From: Clostridiales bacterium
GTDB taxonomy: Bacteria > Bacillota > Clostridia > Lachnospirales > Lachnospiraceae
Reading direction: 5' to 3'
Assembly: GCA_029098165.1 (NCBI GenBank)
Contig: JAQXNU010000151.1
Coordinates: 1-63,244 of the forward strand
DNA: 63,244 nucleotides
Positions 54,035 to 62,855 of this stretch are shown in pieces (position 1 is the first letter of the stretch; every line of letters begins with the position of its first letter). A model generated the notes under the pieces. That model ran no database searches and had not been told where the DNA came from. It was given only the letters and a program-made list of their open reading frames with translations. A program made the translations under genes and the position numbers.

Positions 54035-55354
54035 ATGAAACGTTCAGAGTATATGAGCAAGTTAAGTGAGGCACTTGAAATCTTTGGAGAAGATGTCAAG
54101 TTAGAGATTATGGAAGATTATGAGGAACACTATGAAATCGGTCTTCAAAATGGTAAGAGTGAAGAACAGATCAGTGAAGAATTAGGCGAGATTGAGGAAC
54201 TAGTGAAAGAACTTAAGAAAAGTGAGATTACGGAGAAGAGACCAGATAAGACAGTTACACTTGAGAAGATGAATGGAGAGATTGTTGGAAATCAAACATC
54301 CTTCGTTACGTTAGAAAAGGGGCAAGGAGAACAGAGTTTTAAAAACCTCAATGAATTCAAGGGCAATCAAACGAATGATGATCAACCAAGAAAAATCGAA
54401 GTTCGTTCGAAATTCGCGCATGTAGAAGTAACCAGATCAATGGATGATCAGATTCGTCTGGAATGGGTAAACTATCAGACAAGTAGAGCAAAAGATTATT
54501 ATGAATTTCGTTCGTGGATGGAAGGTGGCATTATCTACGGGGAACTGTGCAAAAAGAATTCAGCGGTTCTCTTTGTTCCAATGTTTGGAGGAGATGTGCA
54601 GATTAAAGTTCAGGTACCAAATGGATTCCCAGAGCTTGAGGTTCAGTCTCTAAGTGGTGATACTGTGATGCATGATGTTTCCTTCCAGTCAGTAGAACTT
54701 CGGTCAGCGAGTGGAAATATTGAAGTCGATCACAGCAATACCAATCAGATGGCGCTGGATACGAAGAGTGGTAAAGTGATTTGTAAACAAAGTCAGGCAG
54801 CAAATCTAAATGTTGATACAAAGAGTGGTAATACTACTTTCTTCCAGATTCAGAGTTCTACCATTCATGTGCATTCTCTCAGCGGAGATGTTCGTGGTGA
54901 TCATCTGACTGGCGACTGCAACGTGAGTACAGCCAGTGGTGATATTACGATTGCTTCTGCAACTGGTAGACAGAATGATTTCTATTCAGTGAGCGGAGAA
55001 ATAGAAATTGAACATTTGCAAGGGGAATCTATAAAACTACAATCGAAGAGCGGTGACATTGAAGCCGAAATCTGTGTCAAAAATTGTACAGCTTCCTCAA
55101 TCAGTGGAGATATCGAGATTAAGAATGCGCAAGAGGGCTGCTTTACGCTTAGTTCGGTTAGTGGCGATGTAGAATTAACTTGCAACAATATTGCTGGTTA
55201 CGTTGCAGATGTACATACGGTCAGTGGGAAGACAGAATGTAGATTTCGAGACATACATAATCAGAAACTTAAAAATGGAGTATATACCTATGGTGCGGGA
55301 TCTTCAAAGATTAAAGCAAAGACAACCTCTGGAGATATTGAAATTCGTGCGTAA
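54035..55354 (+). CDS. HAAS/DUF1700 plus DUF4097 beta-solenoid protein
   Basis: A 439-residue protein. The N-terminal 65 residues form a HAAS/DUF1700 domain (YMSKLSEALEIFGEDVKLEI). Residues about 125-439 are a DUF4097 repeat region with a recurring SxSGDxxV/I pattern (LSGDTVMHDV, ASGNIEV, VSGEIEIEHL, SGDIEIRA at the very end), expected to form a right-handed beta-solenoid. No membrane helix is seen, unlike many relatives. Pairs with PadR. AGAAAGGAG precedes ATG. Confidence 0.88.
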   Translation: MKRSEYMSKLSEALEIFGEDVKLEIMEDYEEHYEIGLQNGKSEEQISEELGEIEELVKELKKSEITEKRPDKTVTLEKMNGEIVGNQTSFVTLEKGQGEQSFKNLNEFKGNQTNDDQPRKIEVRSKFAHVEVTRSMDDQIRLEWVNYQTSRAKDYYEFRSWMEGGIIYGELCKKNSAVLFVPMFGGDVQIKVQVPNGFPELEVQSLSGDTVMHDVSFQSVELRSASGNIEVDHSNTNQMALDTKSGKVICKQSQAANLNVDTKSGNTTFFQIQSSTIHVHSLSGDVRGDHLTGDCNVSTASGDITIASATGRQNDFYSVSGEIEIEHLQGESIKLQSKSGDIEAEICVKNCTASSISGDIEIKNAQEGCFTLSSVSGDVELTCNNIAGYVADVHTVSGKTECRFRDIHNQKLKNGVYTYGAGSSKIKAKTTSGDIEIRA

Positions 55355-55395
55355 ATAGTAAGAAGTTATCTGTCGGTTCCCATTGGAGAGTTAGA

Positions 55396-55454
55396 AATGG
55401 TGCCTTGTAAAACGTACTTTTGGGCAGATAAGGCCACCATTATAAGATTTTTAC
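55396..55454 (+). terminator. Terminator of the padR operon
   Basis: AATGGTGCCTT (55396-55406) pairs with AAGGCCACCATT (55430-55441) with one bulge, and T-rich sequence follows (TATAAGATTTTT). Confidence 0.65.
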
Positions 55455-55464
55455 CAAGAGATGC

Positions 55465-55495
55465 TTGACTCTGACACCATGTGAGGGTTTACCCT
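55465..55495 (+). promoter_or_regulatory. MerR-type promoter: TTGACT-19-TACCCT with spacer dyad
   Basis: The -35 TTGACT is at 55465-55470 and the -10-like TACCCT at 55490-55495, separated by 19 bp instead of 17. The spacer and flanks hold an imperfect dyad (CTCTGACA...TGTGAGGG). A 19-bp spacer with an internal dyad is the signature of promoters activated by MerR-family regulators. No merR gene is in the window. Confidence 0.55.
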
Positions 55496-55518
55496 GTGTT
55501 TGGGAAAGGAGTGATATA

Positions 55519-58500
55519 ATGTATCAGATAACGGCCATCGGTCAGATGGAATTTCAAGAAAATCACGTATTCATTCATGTAAATGAGGATTATAAAAAAG
55601 GTTTATCACATGCAGAATCATTTAGCCATATGCATCTTGTATATGGCGATTTTGCGTGGGAAGAAAATAAGGTGAATGAGGACCAAAAGTTATTAAAACA
55701 TGGCATCGTAAAAGTAGAGGAAATCCAGCAAAAGAGTGGAAAGATCGTTGGTGAAATCGTTTCCCTAGGAGCGAAACGGATACAAGAAAAAAAAGTTTGT
55801 GATCTATTTGATCTGAAGCCATATTTTCCATGTGAAGATCGTGTCATCACGTTGAATCCGATGCAGAAAGAAGTGGTTCCTTCACAGGATCGTGTCATCA
55901 CAAAAATACAATTGGATCAAGGAGTGGAACAGACGAAATCCAATCAGTATCATGTGGATATGTGTGGAACGATTCGAGTCATTGAAGGCCAGACTTATAT
56001 TGAATGTCCGAAAGAGATGATCCAAGAGTTTTTTGCAGCGGAGGTCGTTCGTGTATTCTGGTGGTTCCATCGATTTGACAAGAAAAACTTCCGTAAAATC
56101 ACCGAATGTAATCTGCCCTATGAGAATGCACCTAGGGTTGGAGTTTTTGCCTCTCGTTCTCCAGTACGTCCAAATCCAATTGCGATGACAACCGCAAGGA
56201 TTCTTCGAGTGGATGAACTTCATAACCGAATCTATGTAAATTCCCTGGATTGTTATGATCAAACACCGTGCATTAATGTTCTGCCTTATCGAATGGGATA
56301 TGATTATGTTGAGAATGTTAATGTAGGAAATTGGGTAGAACATTGGCCAAAATCATGGGTAGAAGAAGAACCGTATCATAAGGATACCGTTAAGAGACCT
56401 CAAGAAAATGCAGAACTAAGGCAAGATCATACAACGGATAAAGCGGTGGATAGCCAAGAACTTTCCTTAGAAACGCTCATCGACCGTAATGCCATGCAGT
56501 CCAAGCAGAAGTCGAAGCATACGACTCAGTTGTTACAACAGCTAAACACAGTAGAAGTAAATCAGGAACCTTGTCTTAAAGTTTATGAAGCTTATGAAAA
56601 TAACCTCAAAGGAATTAATGTTACGATCCCTTATCATAAGATTACAGCCATTGTGGGCGTGAGTGGCAGCGGGAAATCCACTTTGGCATTTGATACGATT
56701 TATGCAGAATGTCAAAGACGGTTTGCGGATTTAAGTGGAACTCGTGATCTTCTGCCGAAACCCAAGGTATCTCGTATGACAGGAGTGATTCCAGCCGTAG
56801 CAATTACACAGCAAGCGATTGGAAAAAATGCACGTTCTACGGTTGGAACGTATTCCGATTTGTACGATGATCTGCGTTCCATCTATGCGACGATTGGAAT
56901 TCGACACTGTCCAAACTGTGGAGAAATCATAGCACCGATGACAATTGAAGAGATGCTACAACTATTGCAGTCGAATCCAGAAGTTGAGGTTTACACCTTA
57001 AATAAAGAAAGTGTCGAAGCACAAACTTTACGGTCACGGCTAGAGCACGCATTGGAAAAGGGGCATGGTGCCTGTTATGTGAAAGTAGAGGGGCAGTTGG
57101 TTCTTCTACAGACAAGACAGATGTGTTACCACTGCAATCACATAATGTTTCATCTGACTCCATCATCATTTAATTATAGTGATTCGGAATCTGCGTGCAA
57201 ACGATGTCATGGATTTGGACGTATTGTCGAGATTGATGAAGATACAATCATTCAGAACAAAGAAAAGTCGTTGCTCGACGATGCGTCTCTTTGGTATAAG
57301 GGACTACGAGAGTTTCAGAAGCATCCGAATGCAAACTGGATGCGAGGAGAAGTGCTTGGACTCGCACAAAAATGGAAGGTGGATCTGAATGTTCCGTATA
57401 AACTTCTTCCAGATGAGTTTAAACAGCAGTTATTGAATGGTACTGGTGAGGAGACAGTGACGTTTAACTATGTAAATGAGAAAAATGGCCGAAACGGTTC
57501 CATCAGCCGCCCAGCGGAAGGGGCAATCCATGCTATCAAGCGCTTTTACACCGAGAATGGGGATGTGTATCCAGTCAATCAGCTAGTTGCACATAAAGTA
57601 TGTCCGGTATGTCAGGGAGAACGCTTATCCAAGGAAGCAAGGAACGTGACCGTAGGAGGCGTTCGCTATCCTGTTGCGGCCCAAATGACATTTGCTCAGA
57701 TTTTGAGCTGGTGCATGAAGGTATGTGAGCAGATTTCCGATTCGGATTATGCCAAAATTGAAACGACGCTTGTTTCCATAGCACGAGTATGTCAGATGGC
57801 ACAGCAATTGGGGATTGATTATCTGTCCTTAGATCGTGATACAACGACGTTATCGGGTGGAGAGAAAAAAAGGCTAAAGTTGCTTTCCAATCTGGCAACG
57901 AATATCTCTGGAATCCTTTATATTATGGATGAGCCAACGGCTGGATTGAATGTCAAGGATTATGAGCAGTTAACGAAAGTATTTCATACAATCATCGAGC
58001 GAAGAAATACGATACTCATGGTCGAACATAACGCTCCGATGATTTTGAAAGCAGATCAGATCATTGAAATTGGTTCAGGAGCAGGAGTCCATGGCGGAGA
58101 AGTGGTTGAGAATGGTCCGATTGTTACAGGTCTATCCGAGATACCAGCACGAGTACTTCCACTCCAAAAATGTTTGGATTTTCAACATGGTTTGAAGTTT
58201 GAAAGGGTAAGTTACCGAAATTTAAAAGAAGTGTCCTTTACAATTCCGTTGCATGCCATTACCTGTATTTATGGGGTAAGTGGAAGTGGGAAATCCAGTA
58301 TGTTAGAAGGAGTCATTTATCAAAAAGTCTGTGTGGATCCTAAGCCATTTCAACACGTGTGCTATGTCGATCAACAGCCAATTGGAAGAAACCTTCGCTC
58401 CACTCCGGCAACGTATCTAAAACTAATGGATGAAATCCGTAAAATATTTGCCAATCTTCCTAAGGCGAAGGAACTTGGATTGAAGGAAGCAGCATTTAGT

Positions 58501-59067
58501 TATAACAGTACCACTGGTCAGTGTGACTGCTGTAAAGGAATTGGGAAGATCAATCCTGAATTTATGTCCGATGTCTGGATTCCTTGTCCGGTCTGTCATG
58601 GAACCCGTTATAAAGAGCAAGTGTTAGAAGTAAAGTATCATGGCTACACCATTGCGGATGTTTTGGAATTCAGTGTGGAACAGGCACTTAAGGTCTTTAA
58701 CGAGGAAGTAAGATTACAGCCAGTCTTACAATTATTATGTGAAGTATCTTTAGAATACCTGATCCTAGGGCAGAGTACCACGACGTTATCCGGTGGTGAA
58801 GCACAACGTTTAAAACTGGTAAATGAGTTAATGACACAAACGAAAGGCAATACACTATATTTATTAGATGAACCGACATCGGGATTGAGTCGGAACGAAG
58901 TAATCGAATTACTAAAACTATTTCATCGCTTGATAGAAGAAAAGAATACGATTGTATTAATTGAGCATAATCAGGAAGTTTTGCAAAATTGTGACTACCA
59001 GATTGAGTTGGGTCCAAAAGCGGGAGACGAAGGTGGTAGAATCATCAGTGAAAAGTGTCTTGTATAA
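55519..59067 (+). CDS. Fusion: two TrmO-like segments plus UvrA-like double ABC ATPase
   Basis: A 1182-residue protein. Residues 1-110 look like a reduced TrmO (ITAIGQMEF; ESFSHMHLVYGDF; DLKPYFPCEDRV). Residues about 130-290 are a fuller TrmO-like domain with the tRNA-methyltransferase motif VGVFASRSPVRPNPIA and a DQTPCINVLPY end. From about 350 on it is UvrA-like: Walker A GVSGSGKST near 378 and GVSGSGKSS near 918, signatures LSGGEKKRLKL and LSGGEAQRLKL, Walker B LYIMDEPTAGL and LYLLDEPTSGL. The zinc-binding cysteine pairs are CPNCG, CYHC, CKRC, CPVC and CDCC. At about 830 residues, the UvrA part is shorter than UvrA (940), like UvrA2 paralogs. ATG 55519 follows AAAGGAG. Confidence 0.9.
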   Translation: MYQITAIGQMEFQENHVFIHVNEDYKKGLSHAESFSHMHLVYGDFAWEENKVNEDQKLLKHGIVKVEEIQQKSGKIVGEIVSLGAKRIQEKKVCDLFDLKPYFPCEDRVITLNPMQKEVVPSQDRVITKIQLDQGVEQTKSNQYHVDMCGTIRVIEGQTYIECPKEMIQEFFAAEVVRVFWWFHRFDKKNFRKITECNLPYENAPRVGVFASRSPVRPNPIAMTTARILRVDELHNRIYVNSLDCYDQTPCINVLPYRMGYDYVENVNVGNWVEHWPKSWVEEEPYHKDTVKRPQENAELRQDHTTDKAVDSQELSLETLIDRNAMQSKQKSKHTTQLLQQLNTVEVNQEPCLKVYEAYENNLKGINVTIPYHKITAIVGVSGSGKSTLAFDTIYAECQRRFADLSGTRDLLPKPKVSRMTGVIPAVAITQQAIGKNARSTVGTYSDLYDDLRSIYATIGIRHCPNCGEIIAPMTIEEMLQLLQSNPEVEVYTLNKESVEAQTLRSRLEHALEKGHGACYVKVEGQLVLLQTRQMCYHCNHIMFHLTPSSFNYSDSESACKRCHGFGRIVEIDEDTIIQNKEKSLLDDASLWYKGLREFQKHPNANWMRGEVLGLAQKWKVDLNVPYKLLPDEFKQQLLNGTGEETVTFNYVNEKNGRNGSISRPAEGAIHAIKRFYTENGDVYPVNQLVAHKVCPVCQGERLSKEARNVTVGGVRYPVAAQMTFAQILSWCMKVCEQISDSDYAKIETTLVSIARVCQMAQQLGIDYLSLDRDTTTLSGGEKKRLKLLSNLATNISGILYIMDEPTAGLNVKDYEQLTKVFHTIIERRNTILMVEHNAPMILKADQIIEIGSGAGVHGGEVVENGPIVTGLSEIPARVLPLQKCLDFQHGLKFERVSYRNLKEVSFTIPLHAITCIYGVSGSGKSSMLEGVIYQKVCVDPKPFQHVCYVDQQPIGRNLRSTPATYLKLMDEIRKIFANLPKAKELGLKEAAFSYNSTTGQCDCCKGIGKINPEFMSDVWIPCPVCHGTRYKEQVLEVKYHGYTIADVLEFSVEQALKVFNEEVRLQPVLQLLCEVSLEYLILGQSTTTLSGGEAQRLKLVNELMTQTKGNTLYLLDEPTSGLSRNEVIELLKLFHRLIEEKNTIVLIEHNQEVLQNCDYQIELGPKAGDEGGRIISEKCLV

Positions 59068-59251
59068 TTTACCATAACAGAGTAAGATAATCTCAGAACG
59101 GATTTGAAAGCTTTTGTAGTAAAAGTGGAGAATTGTTAGGAAAATCAACGGTTGCAACTGCTAGTTGACAAATTGCAAGGTGCTGTTTTCTTTACGAAAG
59201 CCCCTCCACATGCTAACGTAAGGGTATAGAATTTGTTGAGGAGGTTGTAAG

Positions 59252-60061
59252 ATGAATACAACAGTTGGATGTAAATTATGCGATAAGATTATTCAGTTGA
59301 GAAAAGAAAAAGGTCTTTCGCAGGAGCAGTTAGCAGACTATCTTGAAGTATCCCGACAGGCAGTTAGTAAATGGGAATCGGATCAGTCAATCCCTTCTTT
59401 AGATAAGATTATTCAGTTAGCGGATTTATTTGGTGTGAGTATCGACTATCTGGTGCGAGATAATGCAACAGCGGAGGAACATAATAAAACAGTCGTAACA
59501 ACGCAAGATGATACCTTGGTCATGGAACAGCTGAATACAATAAAAAAATTAGTGGAAAAGAGAAAGCCAGGATGCTATGAGTATAAGAGCAAGAAGACAC
59601 TTTGTGGGATTCCACTTGTTCATATTAATATGAGTTATTATGGTAAGCCATTAGTTGCAAAGGGAATTATCGCAATAGGAAATGTATCGGTTGGACTAAT
59701 CAGTCTAGGTGTCTTATCCCTAGGACTTCTGTCACTTGGTGCTTTTGCGTTAGGGTTACTATTTGCCTTTGGTGCCATTAGTGTAGGAGGCATATCGTTT
59801 GGTGGGGTTGCAGTCGGTATTTTTGCATTCGGTGGATTGGCTGTTGGTGTGTATGCATTTGGTGGTTGTGCCATTGCAAGTAATATTGGTGCTGGTGGTT
59901 ATGCAAGCGGTTATATTGCAATCGGTGATCAGACGAAAGGAGTGCATCAATTCCACGTAGATTCCGCATCAAGAGCAGAAGCAAGGAGGATGATTAAAGA
60001 GTGTTATCCACAACTTCCAAACTTTATTGTGAAGCTGTTTACCGTATTTTTAAAAGGTTAG
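59252..60061 (+). CDS. HTH (XRE) protein with a C-terminal glycine pentad-repeat region
   Basis: A 269-residue protein. The N-terminal HTH_3 domain (about 8-66; GLSQEQLADYLEVSRQAVSK) is followed by a linker. Residues about 138-215 hold about thirteen five-residue units of the form xx[SA]xG (for example ISLGVLSLGLLSLGAFALG), hydrophobic enough to enter a membrane or to form a beta-solenoid. A short charged tail follows (SASRAEARRMIKE). Related HTH proteins with such tails occur in Clostridia; their targets are not known. AGGAGGTT lies before ATG. Confidence 0.82.
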   Translation: MNTTVGCKLCDKIIQLRKEKGLSQEQLADYLEVSRQAVSKWESDQSIPSLDKIIQLADLFGVSIDYLVRDNATAEEHNKTVVTTQDDTLVMEQLNTIKKLVEKRKPGCYEYKSKKTLCGIPLVHINMSYYGKPLVAKGIIAIGNVSVGLISLGVLSLGLLSLGAFALGLLFAFGAISVGGISFGGVAVGIFAFGGLAVGVYAFGGCAIASNIGAGGYASGYIAIGDQTKGVHQFHVDSASRAEARRMIKECYPQLPNFIVKLFTVFLKG

Positions 60062-60166
60062 AAGTCAGATTCTCCTGATTTATAACAAGTGAGTAATGCC
60101 TCAACATTACCTTGTTGACGAAATACATAAGAAGAGGTATTATAGAAGATACTGTTGAGTGTAAAG

Positions 60167-60214
60167 AAACCGTTGCAAAGAAGATGTGATTCTGGTACTT
60201 TGCAACGGTTTTTC
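60167..60214 (+). terminator. Terminator after the HTH gene
   Basis: Perfect 14-bp arms AAACCGTTGCAAAG (60167-60180) and CTTTGCAACGGTTT (60198-60211), followed by TTT. Confidence 0.85.
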
Positions 60215-60293
60215 ATCAATGTAATGGCATCGCATGAGTTTTCCATGTCAATGCAATCAATCTACATAAGCTAAATAAGAGAGGCAGAAATTC

Positions 60294-61652
60294 GTGGTAC
60301 TTGAAAACAAAGACAAAAACTATCTATTATTAAAAGAAAAGAAGCTATATCGGGCGTTTATGTATCTAGCATTTCCTGTTATGGCTGCAAACTTACTCAA
60401 ATCGTTTCATGATCTTGTGGATACTTATTTCATTGGTCAAATGGAAAACTCAGTAGCAGCACAGGCTGGAATCTCCATTACCTGGCCACTTTTAAACATC
60501 TTCTTATCGTTAAGTGCAGGACTTGCAGTCGCAGGTGTTGCCATCATCAGTCAATATCTTGGTGCAAAGGACAAAGAGTCGGCGCGGCAATATTCTGGAT
60601 TATTATTTATCTTAAGTATTATCATTGGTCTCATCGTAAATGTGTTACTATTTCTTTTTTCACCAATCGTATTACAGCTTATGGGTGCGGAGGGTTCGGT
60701 TTATCGAGAAGGCTTAACCTATCTTCGTGTGCGTTCTTTTGAAATGGTATTTCTATTTTTATTTACAGCATTTCAAGCAATGCGTCAGGCACGTGGTGAT
60801 ACGACAACTCCAGTTATCTTATCCGTTATTTCGATTGTTATCAATATCATATTAACTGGGTTATTCATCTCTGTTTTGCAGTGGGGGATTTTCGGTGCCG
60901 CATTCGCAACTTTAATCAGTCAGGCAGCGGTGTCACCATTGATTGTATATCTTACATTTAAGAAGTCGGATGAGTTGTCGTTAACAAAGGAGTATCTTAA
61001 GGTTAAGAGATCCAGCATGAATCGACTAATTCGCATCGCTATGCCATCCGCAGCTTCCCAAGCTTTAAGTTCCTTAGGATTTTTGATCTTACAAGCGGTG
61101 ATCTTAAGTTATGGGGATCATGTGGCAGCAGCGTTTAGCCTAGGAAATAAGGTTTCCAACCTGTTATTAATTCCGATTATGGCATTTGGATCGATCTTAG
61201 CCGCATTTGTTGGGCAAAACATCGGAGCTGGCAATGAGAAACGAGCATTGCAGTCGTATCATGTTAGCCGTAACTTGGCACTGGGAATATCGATTCTCGG
61301 CTGTCTGATCATCTTTCCATTTCGAGAAAAGATTCTGAGCCTACTGACTAACGATGCGGAAACGTTGGCAGTGGCGATGGAGTATATGATCTGGGTACTA
61401 CTGACTCAGCCATTAATGTCCTTGTTCCAGAATTATCTCGGAGTGTTTAACGGTTCTGGGAATACAAAATACTCTTTTATTATCGCATCTGCAAGACTTT
61501 GGGTAATCCGATTACCGTTGATTCTTGCTTTTAAACATTTAACGAACTTTGGTAGAAGCGGCATATGGTATGCGATGGTGATCAGTAATGTGATTATTCT
61601 GGTAATTGCCAGGGTATTGTTTGCTAAGATCGATTTTAGGAGGAAGTTCTAA
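60294..61652 (+). CDS. MATE family efflux transporter
   Basis: A 452-residue transporter with twelve predicted helices in two homologous halves. Typical segments: FPVMAANLLKSFHDLVDTYF, AIISQYLGAKDKESA and FVGQNIGAGNEKRA. It exports drugs or metabolites by Na+ or H+ antiport; the substrate is unknown. The GTG start at 60294 has AGAGAGG nine bases upstream. Single gene; a drug role would fit the neighbouring TrmO-UvrA fusion, but only by position. Confidence 0.93.
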   Translation: MVLENKDKNYLLLKEKKLYRAFMYLAFPVMAANLLKSFHDLVDTYFIGQMENSVAAQAGISITWPLLNIFLSLSAGLAVAGVAIISQYLGAKDKESARQYSGLLFILSIIIGLIVNVLLFLFSPIVLQLMGAEGSVYREGLTYLRVRSFEMVFLFLFTAFQAMRQARGDTTTPVILSVISIVINIILTGLFISVLQWGIFGAAFATLISQAAVSPLIVYLTFKKSDELSLTKEYLKVKRSSMNRLIRIAMPSAASQALSSLGFLILQAVILSYGDHVAAAFSLGNKVSNLLLIPIMAFGSILAAFVGQNIGAGNEKRALQSYHVSRNLALGISILGCLIIFPFREKILSLLTNDAETLAVAMEYMIWVLLTQPLMSLFQNYLGVFNGSGNTKYSFIIASARLWVIRLPLILAFKHLTNFGRSGIWYAMVISNVIILVIARVLFAKIDFRRKF

Positions 61653-61695
61653 GATAAATCGCTAGAAATAGATTCAACTGGTTTGATTCTTTGGA

Positions 61696-61744
61696 TTAGA
61701 AACTGTCATAAAGAAACAAGGAGAACTTTTATGACAGTTTCTAA
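61696..61744. terminator. Perfect 17-bp hairpin after the MATE gene
   Basis: Arms 61696-61712 (TTAGAAACTGTCATAAA) and 61728-61744 are exact inverted copies with a 15-base loop. A T-run is weak on the plus side. Likely the MATE terminator. Confidence 0.65.
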
Positions 61745-61836
61745 CAATTTGTGGTAATAATTATGGGATTGCAAAATACCGATATTTCGTGTATAATGAA
61801 TATTCGAGTGAGGCAGTAGTTCTCATATAAATATTT

Positions 61837-61922
61837 GGAGATGTATCGAAGAGGTCGTAACGAGCTTGACTCGAAATCAAGTTGTCCGCAAGGGCACGTG
61901 GGTTCGAATCCCACCGTCTCCG
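61837..61922 (+). tRNA. tRNA-Ser (anticodon CGA)
   Basis: A complete 86-nt class II tRNA. Acceptor arms GGAGATG and CGTCTCC pair with one G-U. The anticodon arm is CTTGA-CTCGAAA-TCAAG, giving anticodon CGA (Ser, codon UCG). The long variable arm GTTGTCCGCAAGGGCAC is typical of serine tRNAs, and the T-arm is GTGGGTTCGAATCCCAC. The discriminator base is G; CCA is not encoded. Confidence 0.97.
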
Positions 61923-61934
61923 TTTGTAAAGATT

Positions 61935-61968
61935 AGTCCTAACCTTTGTGGGTTGGGACTTTTTTTTG
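61935..61968 (+). terminator. Terminator of the tRNA-Ser gene
   Basis: Arms AGTCCTAACC (61935-61944) and GGTTGGGACT (61951-61960), one G-U, then eight T. Confidence 0.9.
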
Positions 61969-61979
61969 TTAGGCGAGCG

Positions 61980-62431
61980 TCGGGAAATGTTACTTGGGAT
62001 AAAAAGTGACGAAAATGGCACTTATTGAATGTAATGATTTGGATTAAGAAAGTAGTGGCAAGTGTGGTGTTTGGGTGGAATGAAGGGAAGAGAGCGATGG
62101 CACTCCTGAATCTTTTTCGACCTCGTCTGCTTATTGTTGTCTCTCCCTTGATTTCCAACAACTTCTCAGCCATTGGTATCTGTTTCACCAACTCTTCAAT
62201 CAGAGTCATTATTTCCTGAAGTCGTGCATTTCTGGATTCATAGTCCTCCTTTAGATATAGTAAGGTGAACTGTATCATAAGTACCGTTATAAATGTGATA
62301 ATTGGAATAAAGATAATAATTATGGAGAAACTAGAGTTGTAATTAGTGTAGGTATGAGAATGCCAAAATGGCAACCCCTTTTTTAGAAAATAATATTTAA
62401 ACAAAAAGGCATATTTATTTTCTTCGTGCAT
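61980..62431 (-). CDS. Doubtful small membrane protein
   Basis: A minus-strand reading frame opens at 62431 and runs without a stop into the antisense of the tRNA gene (true stop at 61877), so the 3' part is certainly not a normal gene end. The first 100 residues look protein-like: one membrane helix (FSIIIIFIPIITFITVLMI) followed by a charged coiled coil (NARLQEIMTLIEELVKQIP). No ribosome binding site precedes the ATG. Possibly a decayed gene of a lost mobile element. The boundaries given are approximate. Confidence 0.25.
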
Positions 62432-62731
62432 AGCGTTGATCTAAGAACGCTATGACACAGATAATTAACGTAATAACGTCAATTGTATCTGACAAGGATA
62501 TAATAATCACCTTCTTTCGGGTATATTTCCCCTGTTAAGTCGGTATCCAAGTGAGTAAAGAACACTCACTTGGAATGAATTATCCTTCTCATACCTACAG
62601 AATTAGTTTACATGTAAATATAAGTTTTGTATATTGCATTTGTATTCTTTTTTATTGCAAGAATCGACTCTTTAAGGTCGCTTACATATAGTAAGATAGA
62701 AATAACTAAAGCCTATTGCAAGTCACTTCCG

Positions 62732-62811
62732 GACTCTCGCCTAACCAAGTGAAATGCTTGAAAACACTAATGTTTTCACTCTTAAGCCTGTTCGATATCC
62801 TACCGTCTCCG
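62732..62811 (+). pseudogene. Decayed tRNA-Ser-like remnant
   Basis: The 3' end ACCGTCTCCG is identical to that of the intact tRNA-Ser at 61837. Upstream, GCCTAACCAAGTG resembles a D-arm, GCTTGAAAAC an anticodon loop of UGA type, and CCTGTTCGATATCC a broken T-arm. The acceptor 5' half does not pair. A standard tRNA terminator still follows at 62826. Probably a dead tRNA copy; an integration-site remnant is the alternative. Confidence 0.45.
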
Positions 62812-62825
62812 TTAAAGTACAGAAA

Positions 62826-62855
62826 AGTCAACGTCCAATGGCGTTGGCTTTTTTG
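62826..62855 (+). terminator. Terminator after the tRNA-like remnant
   Basis: AGTCAACG (62826-62833) pairs with CGTTGGCT (62842-62849) with one G-U, followed by TTTTTT. Confidence 0.75.

Noticed and set aside
61877-62431. A 184-codon minus-strand gene reaching into the tRNA
   Set aside because: The last 25 residues are the antisense of tRNA-Ser, a well-known annotation artefact; only the upstream part is kept, with low confidence.
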